Below, piece after piece: positions 50,593 to 63,606 of a stretch of DNA of 64,000 nucleotides (the first letter of the stretch is position 1; every line of letters starts with the position of its first letter). A model generated the notes under the pieces. The model was not told the origin of the DNA. It was given only the letters and a program-made list of their open reading frames with translations, and did not search any database. The translations under genes and the position numbers were made by a program. This DNA is from Phallusia mammillata (lineage: Eukaryota; Chordata; Ascidiacea; Phlebobranchia; Ascidiidae). The DNA lies in contig QLIY01000492.1 in the NCBI GenBank assembly GCA_003260075.1, positions 46,094 to 110,093 on the forward strand, given 5' to 3'.

Positions 50593-52630
50593 AATATATT
50601 TTGACGTTTTCCACATTAGTTTCTCTGATTAACCAAAAACAGTAAAAAGTTTGCATCTATTTATTTGGAAAACACATAAGCACGGATATGCTACAGTGGA
50701 ATTTATAATAAGAACTTGGCCATGATGAAAAAAAATAGAACGTCAAAATATTGCTACTATTTCAAAATATATTTTTTATATTTTTAACGACTTTTGTTCG
50801 ACGACTGAAACAGTGCCTTCCACTAATTTCTCTGTGCAGTTATTTCAACGAACATTTAAGCAAATTTTCGAGTTAGCAGACATTAAACAAACTTAGTAAT
50901 TCGACGAAGTAGTCACAACTTGTAACGATTACTTTAATTTGTAAACACAAGTGGTCTATTCCAAATATCTCCACGCTTTATTAGAGTTTCATTGAGCAGT
51001 GTACAGACATTACAGACACGACCAATTAGTACAACTCGGTCCCCAAACGCAACGCTTGCCCGTGCACTAATTATTCAATCAGACACGAGACTTTATTGTT
51101 CTGCATTACACGCTTATCTGTGCACTGATAAGAAATTTATGTTGATCTCATTTCACAGTAATCAGCTAATTTCGACGTAAACCTATCCATCGCCAAATCG
51201 TATTTTTCGCTCTAATTTTGTTGAATACTGAAATTGGAGATCAGTAAATTCTAAAAGGTTTTTTTAACCGTAAAAAGCCACGGCTTTAGTCAAGTTGGGC
51301 CATTTTAAACAAATAATGTCAAAACTAAATAATATTATATTTGGTAATTATACACTAAAACGTCGTTTTTCCATTGTTCCAAACTAAACGTCTTTTATTT
51401 TCACTTTTTATCGTTTCAAGTTTGTCACTGAAAGTATATTTGCTCAAAAACTTGTTGTGTTTACGTCACAGCTGGATGACGTGGTTGGCACTTATTGCGT
51501 CACTGGCACAGCGTGACATCACTGTTACATTTTAAATATTTGTTTAAAACTAAACCCGCTGCTATTGCAAACAAACTAGTGTTAAATGTTTGACCACTTT
51601 TTAAGGCATGTGAAAGTATTTTGTCATGGCAAACCAAACCGTACAACTTTAGTTTTAATCCTTCTGCCCCAAACTTTTGTGCAGGTTCGCGAGTTTAAAC
51701 ACAAATAATTTACGACCCAAATTCTGCTTGATATCGAAGGTAATAAATTTTACACGTCACATCTTTACTATATGTTACTTTTTGTCACTTGTTTTTCGCA
51801 AAGTTTACAAAAAAGGACATAGCTTCAAACGTTTATGTAACTTAGTAAAACATCATATATACGTCCCTTTAAATATTTAAACAACATGTCTGTTGAGTGG
51901 GTCGTAACAAAACTGTTTGTGTGGCCGAACAGTTTATCATCCCAGTGTCGAACCTCAAACTCTAATCCAGTTACCACTTTGCAGAGTTTGCACCTTAAAC
52001 CGGAACAACCCATCCTCAGTGAACTTGCACAGTTAGTAAAGTGGTTTACACCTTTCGGGAAGTGGCACCTTATTTCAATGTGCGAATTTATTAATGCGAA
52101 TTGTTGAGTTAATTTGTCATTTCGCTGTCGTTATTGCACAAAAAGTTTGGTTGAATATTTACAAATTAGCCAATTTCAGACTGGTTGTTAAGTTACGTTT
52201 TTTTAGTTTGAAGCCGAATGGTTTAAAATTGCCATAAAAATCTAAGCATTCAATTTGCCTTTTTTACTTGCAGAAGCTATAATAGATTGAAGATAATGAT
52301 TTTTCAATACTTGCTTTTCCTTAAAACGGCTAGAAAGCTGATAAGCATTTTATTGTAGTTCTCAAAAATAGCTTTTTATGCATAAATTAACTTACCCATT
52401 CAACATACTTAAGTTGTATACAGCAGGAAGTATATTTAGCCTAATAGAAAGTAGAAAATATAACACGGTGCAGTTTTTAGCACCAGGAATTTGAGGAAAC
52501 AAACAAAGTGTAAATAGTAAGTAGTTGATCTGTCTTCCATCTTGTCAATCGCACCTGTACCGTATTTGCTTCCCTCCCCAGCCCGCCACACACAGCGGGC
52601 CTCCCCCTCACCTGCAGCGAGCGCCAGACT

Positions 52631-52680
52631 GTGACGTCACAATGGAAAAGTAGAAGAAAAACGCACCATGGGAATATAAA
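52631..52680 (+). promoter_or_regulatory. Chordin core promoter: CRE palindrome and TATA box
   Basis: GTGACGTCAC (52631-52640), a full CRE-type site, lies 35 bases upstream of TATAAATA (52675-52682). Initiation about 25-30 bases downstream would give a noncoding first exon ending at the GT donor 52819. That exon would join the acceptor before 53045, 52 bases ahead of the chordin ATG. CRE-like words are common across this window, so only the TATA position carries strong weight. Confidence 0.7.
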
Positions 52681-53096
52681 TAGCGGCCGATAAGCTGCGT
52701 AAAGCAATTCAAGTTTCAACTTAGTGACATCTGCAAATTTGCTTCGCTGTATTTCAGTTGAAGTAAAAACAAGATTATAGACAGTGAGTGAGTGATTTTT
52801 GTTGGCCACGTTTTAAAGGTAAGTATTTTATTTCCTTAGCACTAAATAAGAATATAAATTGCAGTGAAAAACAGATTAGGCCTACGTTAAGTTGTTTTTT
52901 TCTTCTTTACATTTAAAAAAATGTTTTATGCGCATACTTATGGCACTAAACTAAATTTTTTTGAAATGCTTTTCAAATAGTTTTGACCAAAACAGCACAA
53001 ACTATTTCGCTGGATCGAAGAATAAATTTGTTCTGTCTTTTCAGTTTCATTAGATCCGAGATTCGATTTCAAACTGTGGAATCTCTGATCGTCACA

Positions 53097-56000
53097 ATGA
53101 ACGTCGTTACAAAGCTGTCACTGATGACGTGTTATTTTGTGATTGGTCAAGTCGAGTGCTTTTTCCCATTACGTCCTGAAATGGGCCGAGGCGGACCAAT
53201 CAGATCAGGGGTCAGAGGTGAGAAAAAATTGGAACCTTAGAAGAGATTTTACACTCGACATCACTTCTGTCGTAACTTCTCCTAGCTAAATCAAACATTG
53301 GGGCCAAATTTGGACTTTATTTTAGCCGTTTTAGGAGCTAAATTCTGGTTTCAACCATCAGTTCACAACATTTCTTAACTGCTTACAGGTTGCACTTTCG
53401 GATTGAAGTACCATGCGATTGGTTCATCCTGGCATCCAAACCTCGGTAACACATTTGGGATCATGTTCTGCGTCACGTGTCACTGTGTCAAGGTAAAATC
53501 CATTCCATATGTGCAACATAAACGTGATTAAGTTTGTGTGGAGTGCTATAGAATATAGAATAGATTTCTAAGTTTCGTCTACTGACAGTTTGTTTTAGGT
53601 TAAAACAAATGAAACTTTTACAAACTGGTTTGAAATCGAAATTTAACACATAATAAACGTAGAGGCTATTTTAAGTCTTATCCATCTTATATGGATTTTC
53701 TTGCTGAAAACGAATTTATAAATCAATCAACTTTGTGCAACTGACCGCAAAGAGGTTGGAAACCCTATTCTTTCAATGCTTTTAAACTGCATTGTTTTTG
53801 TTCTGTGCTGGTTTCATATGCTTAAAACGAATTCATAAATCACCTTAGTGCAACTAAACTTAAAAAATCCTGGAAACACTATATTTTGTGTGAGTGTACT
53901 TAAAATTTGCAACATTAGCCTGGTTTAAAATTAAACTTTTACTGAAACAAATTAACGTAACAGGTAGAAGAACCCATGGCGTCACCGTTTCAAGTGGGAA
54001 GGTCAAAGGTGATGTGTCATGACGTCAGAAAGGATTGCGAACCAGTGACGTGTAAAAACGCAAAAGTCCCAAGAGGAGAATGTTGCAAAGTTTGTCCTGA
54101 CGGTCAGTGGAAAATAAATATGTGAAAATTCTTTTTATGTCTGTTTTCAACTTGGGTTGCTGAGCAATAAGAAAGTTATTTGGCGTAATGTTGCTATAAT
54201 TTTAACTTTAATGCAGTTTTGCTTGATACTCATTGGAATTTAAAAAAATATTTAAAAAACTTGTATCTAAGCTTATTTTCTTTTCATAATTAGATGTAGA
54301 TAAAGAGATCGAGAAAAGCATTTCATCCAAAGCGGTAGAAGGAGATCTTTCTGCTCGCGTTGTCTCGATTTTAGGCGACAAAGCAATTAATGACGAGGAT
54401 TCGAAATCAAGCGGAGATTCGAAAACTAAACGTGAGAACATAAATTAAAGATTTTCATTTCATTTTACACATTATACCACAAAAAATCATCTTTTTTGTT
54501 GCACTTGCAATGATTTGTAGTTTAATTTTGTCTTGCTCCTGATAATAATAGTGATATATTGTTAATAACGAATTTTTTATTTCTTGCTTTTACCAGATTT
54601 CGTGTCCTTGCTTACCAGCGCCTCTGGTGGCAAATTGATGAGAGCGACTTTTACGCTTCACAGAGGAAATTTGCATTTCACTCTCCATCATCCAGGGGGG
54701 GGGGTAAACGTGGGAACATAAATTAAAGATTTTCATTTCATTTTACACATTATACTGCAAAAAAACATCTTTTTTGTTGCACTTGCAATGATTTGTAGTT
54801 TAATTTTGCTTTTGCTCCTGATAATAATAATGATATATTGTTAACAACGATTTTTTATTTCTTGCTTTACCAGATTTCGTGTCCTTGCTTACCAGCGCCT
54901 CTGGTGGTGCGTTGATGAGAGCAACTTTTACGCTTCACAGAGGAAATTTGCATTTCACTCTCCATCATCCATTGTAAGGATGCGAGCTTCGTTACTTTAT
55001 TTTTGTTGCTGATCTGCTTATTATAAAAAACTTATCTGTTTCCAGCTCCGAGCGACCAAACACGGTGGAGTTACTTAACCATGACGACACGATTTTGTAC
55101 GATCACGTGAGCGGGGAATCACCTAAACCGCAACAGTCGATCGTGTGTGGGGTGCGTTAAAGTTTTCAAATGCTGTTGTTTTAGAAATCCAACTTTTTTA
55201 ATCGTATTTATTTCTGCTTTTCCAGGTTTGGCGAAATCTCCCGAAAAACGTCTTGCACTCATTGGATCGACGCGCTTTGCAGTTGAAAGTGACTTTTGAC
55301 ACGCCCGGTAGTGATTCTGCCGAGAATGCAACCAGCACAGGGCGTATCATAAAACACAGAGCACTAAGCAAAGGTGAGTTGTAAAACGTTCCACCTAAAT
55401 AAGCGTTTCACTGTGACGTGATCGTTATGACGCAACAAACGTAACTTTATGACGTTGTGATTAGTGGTTATACCCCTCCTTTAAGTTCATTTAATTTTGA
55501 TTTTCAGAAACTTTTAGTTCCCTTCTTTCCACAAACTCGAATCCGCTAGATGGCAGCAGAGGCGCCCTTGTGATGATGACGTTGGGAAGACAAAGATTTA
55601 CTCGACTTCATTTCGCTGTAGTTTTCAGGTAAAACGAGAGGCTGAGGGTTCGAATCTCGCGTGGGGCAAAATGTAAAAATTGTTGGTATTTGTTTTTTTC
55701 AGGAAAAACTCGAGTCTATCCAATGAGAACAAGGTTGCACTGAAGCTGTTCAACGAAAATGGAATTGTGTTGCGAAAGACAGAGAAAAGTTTGTCCGTGG
55801 ATGTAAGTTTTTGTCAGTTTTTAGACTTAAACTTCTTTTATGAAAGTTATGGCTAATGTTTCATTTGAAAAAGATCTTCTATTTAACGTCGTTCGTTTCT
55901 AGTCGAAAACATTGTAATCACAAAATAATTGGACTACAAATTTTCGTCGACAAATAGAAGTGTTCAGTATTTATCTCAAAGCTTCAATACAAAAACTGAT

Positions 56001-59000
56001 TTTAAAAAACAAACTAGTAACTGTTTACGTCAACAGGAAAACGAGTTCGGGGATGTTTGGCCGACCAATTCCGAAATTCTCCGAAGGTTAGGAGAAGGGA
56101 CACTTCACTTGGAACTCACTGTCGGCGCCGATGGAAGTGATTCCTTCACCGGAAACGTCACCGCCAGAGTGACATGTAACCGTAAGTTGTGCTTCTATCG
56201 GTGACGTAGTTTCTTTACGCAGCGCGATTAACTGTTTGTGATGTCACAGTGCTTCAAGTTGTGTTGTCTGGCAACGGATGTGCGCAGAAGGCTAGCACGG
56301 GAGCGGCGGGATCAGCAATTGTTGTCGTCAACCCTGATAACACCGTTTCATATAAGGTATGAACAAAAACCAAGTGAAAAAATGTAGAATATCTAAAACC
56401 AACTAAAAAGTTAGAATAACGAAGTTCGATGTTGGATAAAAACACTATTCGTAATTTTCACATAAAAACACACAAGAAAAATTTTTAATCCCCTTTTAAC
56501 CATTTACGTTTTTCCACCTCACTAAACCCGTTTTATCCGTTAGATGTCGCTGGTGGGTTTGTCCAGCGCTGTGACGTCAGTATCATTTTTGGGGGATTAC
56601 CGCAAAAAGCGAACGCGCGTTATCGCCGATGTGACGTCACAATACGAGAACGGAAAGGCCGAAGGAAGATTAGAAACACTGAACGGTAAAGAGGTACGTC
56701 ACAATCGTTGTTGTGATGACGTTACAGCCGATGTTGTAATGACGTCACAAGCGAAGCTTTGATGATGTCACAACCACCGTTTATATTCGATTTTTTTCTA
56801 TTTCAGCTTCACTTGCTGTTGAGCGAATTTGTTCGAGTGAGAATTGAAACCGAACAAAGCAACAGTGGGGAGTTGGGCGGGAAAGTGACGTCATTCTTGT
56901 TCGGGGGGCATCTCGCCCGTTACAGAGGTTCGTGTGAAAAACAAACAATATGAAGCACAAAGGCATAAAAATAAAAAAGATGACGTTATGTGCTTGCTAT
57001 TCAAAGCATTCTTAACGCAAATGTGTTTTCAACCTAACTGAAACGCTTTTAAAATGTTGTTTTGGAAAATAAAGAATTTTTTAATGGTATTTATTTTTGC
57101 TTTTTCAATTTTGGTTCACGCAATGTTTTTTAACCTGATTTAAACGCTTACGCGTACTTGCCAATAACATAGAAATCGTACTTCCAGGTTTACCAACTCC
57201 ACTAGCCGGTGCTCTCGTTCGCCCTCCAGTGTTCACAGGATCAGCCGGTCACGCTTGGCTGGAGCTGAACGATCAGTGTCATCTGTATTACGAAATTGGT
57301 GAGTGGAAAAAAGTTTTCCAGGCTTGTTTTAAGCGGGTTTGCGAACAAGCTGTAAGAAGTCATCCGTAACATTGAAACTAGTGACCAGTTTGCTTTGATT
57401 CATAAATGTCTTGGTTTGAGAAATGGAATTAATATAATTATTTTACGGTTATTGCTGTGTGAGAATTAATTTTACGTGCAAATGCGCAGGTTGGGAAGAA
57501 CATTGCATTTGATTTTTTGCTAAGTAGCCAAGTTTACTAAAATATATGTAAACTTTATCAAAATTCATCACAGTACGCCAAGCCTATTAATGGCGTTATG
57601 CCGAATCAGCTGGTTTCCCATACATTCGCATGTGGCATGATTGTGTTTACACTGGTTCCTTCATTGTGTCATGTAGTTGTCGACGGTTTGAGCACTCACA
57701 CCGATTCAAGCGTTGCTGCTCATCTCCACGGCCTGGCCGAGATTTCTGGAAGCGAGATTAACCACAAGCAGCTGCTGAAAGGATTTTATGGAAGCGAGGT
57801 TGGTGACGGTGGTCATGTGATGAAATGGTGTGATCTGATTGGTTGTAAAACTTCAGTATATTTTTTGCAGGCCAGAGGAGTTTTGCAAGTTATGAATTCG
57901 GCTCTTTACGAACAACTCGATCGTGGAACCGCATTTATCCAGGTCGGTAGCGTATTTTTGCTGTACTTCAGTGGTTGTTTAACAGTTCGCTCTGTAAGGT
58001 GGCCAGCTGTGCCCTAAGATAACGGAAAAGTTGAGAAACGTTTGCATGAAATATATGTTTTTTTCATTTTATGACTTATTTTCCGTATTCATATGACTGG
58101 TGCGACCCAAAAATATGGTTGTTCGCTCAAAAACTGCTCTATTTGTTTTTAATTACATACTACCACACTGATAATATACTTATGTCCTAAAATTTAAAGA
58201 ACTGTGATCACTACGTAAATAGGCAAAATTTCTACGTATAGATAAACGAAAAAATGTTTTCAACATACTTCTGCAATTGAAATTTTTAGGTAAAAGTAAA
58301 AAGTGCATCTATTGCTTTCCCCGTAAACCACGTGTTTTCAAAACATTGATTATTTCATTCAGATTGCCACGAAACGAAATCCTCAAGGAGAAATCCGAGG
58401 TCGAATTCATATTCCTAATCAGTGCTCTCAGGTCGGGGGAAACACCAAGGTGAATTCCCAAGGTAAGAATACAGAAAAAATAAATCACAAAAAAATACGA
58501 AACTAAAACACAAAACTTTACAGACGCAATTTTGCCTGAAAACAACCTGAAAGTTGCCTCCGTTGCGCCACCTACCGAGATCACGACACGCTTCGGTGAC
58601 TTGCACGCAGTGGTGCATGACGGAGCTGCTCCCGAGCTCACCCAGCGGCGACTTGAAATGGATCCGATGTCATGTTACTCAGAAGGCCGCTGGAGGGCAG
58701 ATGGGAGCCAGTGGTCGCCTAGTTACGACCAACGCTGCACGAAATGCGTCTGTGAGGTAACAATTGGACAAAAACACAATATCAAGAAATTGTTTCAGTG
58801 TAGAAAGTTAACGTTTGAGTCTTACTATATCAGTTGATAAAACCAGTTGATTACTGTTTAATTAGTGGTTCGCTTGCACCAGTCGTTATAGAAACAGTAT
58901 ACAAACAGTTTGTAACGGAGCTGCGCAAATTGAAAGCAGACTAAAGATCGTGTTAAACGTTGTATATCGCAACATAGTATCTAGAAACAACACAATTTTG

Positions 59001-60820
59001 TTTTACAAACTTAATTTACCTTAACTGATTTCTCCACAGGGAGGCAGTGTGGTGTGCGATCCAATTTATTGTCCGCGCTTAACCTGCAGTAGACCGGTTG
59101 CTCTCGAAAACGAATGCTGCCCTGTGTGTAATGATGGCTTTGGAAGCATTCCCGCCAAAGAAGAAGGATTGCCCATTGGTAAGTTACCTGCCATCTGTAT
59201 GACGTAACAGAGGCGGAGTGACGTCATAGACAAAATTGTTATTGTTATAATTGTAGGCCACACAAAGGAAAATATAAAAGGGACCAAATTTTTTATTTTT
59301 AGTAAATAATAGTTCTGATATCTTTGCAGAAAGGATCATAGATTTTTAGCAAGCAGTATAAGTTTTGAAATATTTACAAATAATTTATTTCTTGCAGGAT
59401 CTTTATTTCAAAGCACTCTGGACTTACACAGACAAAATATTGGAGGACTTCCACAAGTGAAAGAAGTTACTGAAGGTACATGCCACTAAACTGGTCAATT
59501 GAGTGATATTTTGTACCTTCCTGTTCAACTGTAAATTTTGTTGTTTAATTTGAGAATTTTGGAACTAAAAAGTAAATCCGTGCGTTTTATGAAAAATTTT
59601 ACTCGTTGCAAACGAGAGGGTTTAACGAAAGTAGTTTCTATGCAACAAAAAGTAACTTTTAAACGGATATCATATTTTTATTTTATTTTTAAAATGTGGT
59701 AATAACCTGCGTTTTGGATTTTGTTAGTTTTTTTTGTAATTTCTGTTCGTTGGTTTTGTGGGAAATGCAGTTTTTGTTTATCGGGTATTCGGTTCCAGTT
59801 TCAATAAAGCTAGATGTGTAGACCGGTTCACGGATTCGCTTTAGATCCGGTTCGATCTCTAATTTCAACCTTGTCGGTATTTTTAGGTTGTTATGATGAA
59901 AACGACGGTAAAATGCACAGCTATGGTTCATCTTGGACGCCATACTTCCCCATGTTCGGCCTCGTGGCTTGCCTCAACTGCACATGTCGGATGAGCGGAG
60001 AAATAACGTGCGGCAAGGTCACGTGTCCACCGGTCACGTGCAAAAACCCGAGGCGGGAAAGTCGGAACCAGTGTTGCAAAACGTGCCCAGGTAAAACGCG
60101 TTGAATAGTTTGAATTGAAACTAAATGGCAAATGCAAACTACCATTATAACATGCTGGGCATACACGCAAGTACACTGAAGACCACTGCAAGCAACATAT
60201 GACCTGCACGCTGTGGTCACACACCAGTTTATACATAGCATAGATTTACACGTTCTGTGCATACACACAAGCTTCTTGAGTGAACTGAGGACAATTGTAA
60301 ACAACATTAGATGTGCACCAGTTTGTGCGCAGCAAAGATTTTCATGTGTTTTTATTTTCATCATCATGCACAAGCTTCCTGAGAGCACTGTGAGCAACAT
60401 ATTGATGCACAGCATAGATTTCGTATGGACTTAAAACGTGCGAGTAGTAATTACAAGCCCAAGAAGACATCTCAAATGGGACATAAATAGGTCATCGAAT
60501 GTCCTTATGACGACATACGAGCTTTATTACGTCACAGTGTTACTTTACTTTTTTTAACCTATTTTTGAATTGTGATGTAACAAGAGTTTGTTGTTGCAGA
60601 AGAAACAACCGGTTTCAGCACCAGGTCACGTGACCCGCGTATGCAGGACGACAGTAGCGTGGGAATGTGCTCATTCGGGCGTGACCTGTACGCGCGTGGT
60701 GACAAGTGGAGTGTGACGGTGCCCACTATGATTAAACGGGATTGCGTAGAATGCGAATGCCTCTATTCGGCCACTGGAGGTCTCAAATACAAGTGTAAAT
60801 GGAAGTGCGCGCGGAATTAA
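53097..60820 (+). CDS. CHRD: Chordin, secreted BMP antagonist
   Basis: Binds BMP ligands outside the cell and is cleaved by tolloid proteases. Coding exons: 53097-53217, 53389-53492, 53964-54102, 54294-54431, 54874-54973, 55046-55151, 55226-55373, 55508-55628, 55703-55802, 56037-56181, 56250-56356, 56544-56693, 56807-56927, 57188-57298, 57677-57798, 57871-57942, 58363-58462, 58524-58756, 59040-59178, 59398-59475, 59887-60090, 60600-60820. Lengths total 2,880 (959 residues), matching human chordin (about 955). Order: signal peptide, Cys-rich repeat CR1 ([19 protein letters not shown] to GECCKVCPD), several CHRD domains, CR2 (from [14 protein letters not shown] to ECCPVCND), CR3 ([16 protein letters not shown] to QCCKTCPG) and CR4 ([14 protein letters not shown]), which ends CKWKCARN and seems to lack the usual final CCxxC. 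All joins keep phase. Confidence 0.97.
54597..54694 (+). other. CHRD: Allelic second copy of chordin exon at 54874
   Basis: Same acceptor and coding sequence as 54874-54971 with five differences, one codon reading Lys here and Ala there ([10 protein letters not shown] versus [10 protein letters not shown]). It stops at a 10-G run, after which the preceding intron is repeated. Splicing both copies would shift the frame; the exon at 54874 is complete with its donor. Confidence 0.88.
54695..54704. other. Poly-G placeholder gap (10)
   Basis: It separates two allelic copies of a chordin intron and exon (54430-54694 and 54705-54970). Confidence 0.88.
55635..55665 (+). repeat. tRNA B-box-like fragment in chordin intron
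   Basis: GGTTCGAATCTCGCG carries a near-perfect Pol III B box, just after the donor at 55629. No A box or tRNA fold was found around it. It is probably a SINE remnant. Confidence 0.35.
57562..57650. repeat. SINE-body fragment in chordin intron
   Basis: 'acagtacgcc', 'cctatt', 'ccgaatcagctggtttccca' and following bases match 9565-9610 and resemble 25682-25730. These copies appear to belong to one dispersed family with the tRNA-derived head seen at 25676-25850. Confidence 0.55.
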
Positions 60821-61014
60821 ACTATAGAAACAGTATGAAGTATTTCTTATTCCGGAGCCACGAGGTGTTAAAATTACTTAAAGGCCCGAATTGTATGTGC
60901 TGAGTTTATTTTTATGTCGTGTGTTTAGTAAGGTTTGCGTTTTTACTACTGCCAAATGCCTATTTATGTTTTTGTATATCGTAGCCTATACTACAGTGCA
61001 ATTGTGTTTTTAAC

Positions 61015-61020
61015 AATAAA
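61015..61020 (+). terminator. Poly(A) signal of chordin
   Basis: AATAAA 195 bases after the chordin TAA, with no competing hexamer noticed between. This gives a short 3' UTR. Confidence 0.7.
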
Positions 61021-63111
61021 CCACAAAAACAAATGATAACAAGCATGTTGTTCATTTTGTGTCCATTCATTTCCAAGAAGTTGAAACACTTTCTTCTTTT
61101 ACGACCATTCCCCCAAGATTTTGTCTTGAACTTCACCCCCTCATTTTGCACTAACAGTAAAATTGTTTAATAAATTATTTCGTTCAACTGGTGTAATTCT
61201 AAACAAAATAGGGGGGGGGGTATTTTGTATTTACTAGTATTTTGTTTAGAATTACACCAGTTGAACGAAATAATTTATTAGGGGGGGGGGGGGCCGGGCA
61301 CAGAGACGAAAATGTATGGAAACAGCGGGATACGATAAAAAATAATTACATTAGGACAAAGGCTTTCCGTGAAGAGTTGCGTGTGCTACAAAATGGCAGA
61401 GCGTAACTAATGCACGATATTTGTATTTTGTATTTACTAGTATTTTGTTTAGAATTACACCAGTTGAACGAAATAATTTATTAAATATGCAACCTGGTGA
61501 ACGAAACGCCTGTTCAGTAAAATTGTTGCCGCTTTACTTGCATGTTTAGGGCAAGAAATGTTGCTAAGTTCTGGAACACTAGAATGCCTGAGGTACCTCG
61601 TAAACTTTAGAAGTAGGTAATTAATACGAATTTCATGATTAAAAAAACCTCTCCGTTGTGAAGGGCTTGTCCGAAACGTAATGCAGGGAGGTTATGAAAC
61701 ACTAACAAAACTGTTTCTAAACTTGCTAGCTTTCTGCATGTAGTATTATAACTGCTTTTCAATGGGTAATTAACTAATAATAAAATAAACAATCGTAAAA
61801 GTTAGTCTAAGCAATGGTTTGCATATCGAAGATCTTAAATTGCTGAATAAATAGAAGAGTAACTTCTAGCATCATTAGCTCGTGGCGCTAATTTTAGTTT
61901 GAACAAACATTTATGGATGTCTAGCGAACATAGAAACTGCACCAGAGCTGAGAAACGTATTTTGTAGCTTTGCACAATCACGAAACAACATCGTGTGGCC
62001 TCAATTGTTTACCCTGCACAAATAAAATGTCCACATATTGTGCAAGCCCTATCAAATATTTTTTCCCCGAAACTTTATGGTATTTAAAAGTTTTCTCAAA
62101 AATAACTTGCCATTTAAACCTACCGCGTCCGAAAAACAGTGTTTAGTTTCGAATTAATTCGCATTAAGTCCTATTTTAAAGTCACCGGGTTTGTTTTAGT
62201 TGATATTTATCCTTTAAATTAAATGATCTAAGAGTTTATTTTTTATTATTTGATTTCTATGTTAACACGTCACACATTGATGATTGCCAAAACGGATGTG
62301 ACGTAATGAACGCTCCTTTCTTTTCGGATCGGCGAAGCATGTGCGCTTAGAAAACGTGGTTACTTTTTAGTTGGCCACAATCATTTAAAACGTTTTTAAT
62401 TGGTTATTTTGCTTATAAATCTCGAAATAAGTTCGGTATTGTTTGTGTGTGGCCACGTTTTTTGTTGAAATCTTGTTTTTTGTGAGACCTGTAAACAAAA
62501 GGTGGTTTGCTAAGAGTGAAGACGTTTGAAATAAATTTACTAAACAAACAAAGTGTAAAGTAGATGTAAATTTACTCTTATTGTTCTTGTGATTCCAAAT
62601 AAATAGTGATTTAATACTTACATAGTTGACACTTTAGGCAAGGTATATCTGACAAAAACATGAAATCTAAATAATAGAAGCAACTTGTCGAACACTACAG
62701 CACTTTCCCAATAAAAGGAGTTGTGAACTGATTTGTTCTCACGTTTTCAATTTACAACTACCTTTAAAGCAATTACATCTTAACTGCTGTTCATATTTCA
62801 GTCGATAATATTTCTGTTAGACTTCTGTTTTCAAACAAAACCCGCGAATGTCAGCATATATGGCTACGGGCTTTGGGTGCTGGTAAAATTTAAACAACGT
62901 TCAAACTAAACCTTCATAAAAATTGGATGGTTTCTGAAATGTTTATGAGAAACATTATACTGTCCCTAGTAGAAAAATACCATGCCTAGCTATTTGCTTG
63001 TTATTTTTTAAAGATACTGAATAATAAATAAGTTTTTTTTAAACAGAATATTTATAAATTTGACTGGTTTATAAATTTGAATTTTTCGTCGAGAACTTTC
63101 AATTAGCAAAT
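61021..63111. other. Intergenic region, chordin to eIF5A
   Basis: About 2.1 kb without a gene. The left part holds three copies of one 43-base segment around two poly-G gaps (see 61167-61280). The rest is AT-rich. The ATG of eIF5A at 63112 follows a possible acceptor (CAATTAG), so an upstream 5' UTR exon may be hidden here. Confidence 0.5.
61167..61280. repeat. Inverted copies across a poly-G gap
   Basis: 61167-61210 is the reverse complement of 61237-61280, with a 10-G run (61211-61220) between. The 61237-61280 sequence occurs again in the same orientation at 61440-61483 with the same left flank. The likeliest cause is a small contig placed in the wrong orientation beside its own allele, not a natural hairpin. 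Confidence 0.7.
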
Positions 63112-63267
63112 ATGGATGAATATACAAAGGCAGAATCTGGAGCATCGCAAAGTTTTCCCCAACAATGCTCAGCTCTTCGTAAAAATGGTCATGTACTGAT
63201 CAAGGAACACCCGTGCAAAATTGTTGAAATGTCTACATCGAAGACTGGAAAGCACGGACATGCTAAG
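63112..63267 (+). CDS. EIF5A: Eukaryotic translation initiation factor 5A, first coding exon
   Basis: eIF5A binds ribosomes and relieves stalls during elongation and termination. This exon encodes 52 residues from ATG to the donor at 63268. It shows [20 protein letters not shown], then [13 protein letters not shown], which holds the Lys modified to hypusine (the first Lys of KTGKHGH). The N terminus is slightly shorter than in human eIF5A. Downstream exons are outside the window, so I cannot exclude a partial copy, but the intact GT donor argues for a spliced, functional gene. Confidence 0.93.
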
Positions 63268-63595
63268 GTGCTTAATATGGCATTTTGTTAACATCCCATC
63301 AAGTTTGAAATTAAATTTTTGATATTTATTTTTAGATTTTGTATTCAAATAATCAATGACTTATAAACAGGGTTGCCATCGACTTGAAACCAAAAATAAG
63401 GACAACTAAAAAATTATATTTTCATATGAAACGAAACAAACGTTTTTGAACAAATGTTTGCATTTTTACGAGCCACGACATATCACATGCCATATTATTT
63501 GGCAGAAACAGTCTGTTCCAGCAACTTCTTGTTCGTAGAAAAAACTTTGTGCATCTCATAACAGCTCAGGTCTAGGTTTACTTTTACTTGTGACA

Positions 63596-63606
63596 GGGGG
63601 GGGGGG
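63596..63606. other. Poly-G placeholder gap (11)
   Basis: About 63456-63595 recurs at 63607-63746 in the eIF5A intron. Confidence 0.85.

Larger units (their letters stand above)
49198..52630. other. Intergenic region, TRAPPC10 to chordin
   Basis: About 3.4 kb without a supported gene. It contains the TRAPPC10 3' UTR (a possible AATAAA at 50111), one long poly-G gap (49841-49919), and two short gaps flanked by repeated sequence (49675-49685, 50582-50592). Many TGACGTCA-like words occur near 49260-49440. ORFs here are short, without similarity or splice support. Chordin enhancers could lie here, but none can be named from sequence alone. Confidence 0.6.

Noticed and set aside
59921-60415. 164-codon minus-strand ORF
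   Set aside because: It overlaps chordin CR3 in antisense and an intron with repeated words; no independent support.
61167-61280. Natural cruciform or transposon inverted repeat
   Set aside because: The arms are separated by a 10-G placeholder and one arm recurs downstream, so misassembly explains it better.
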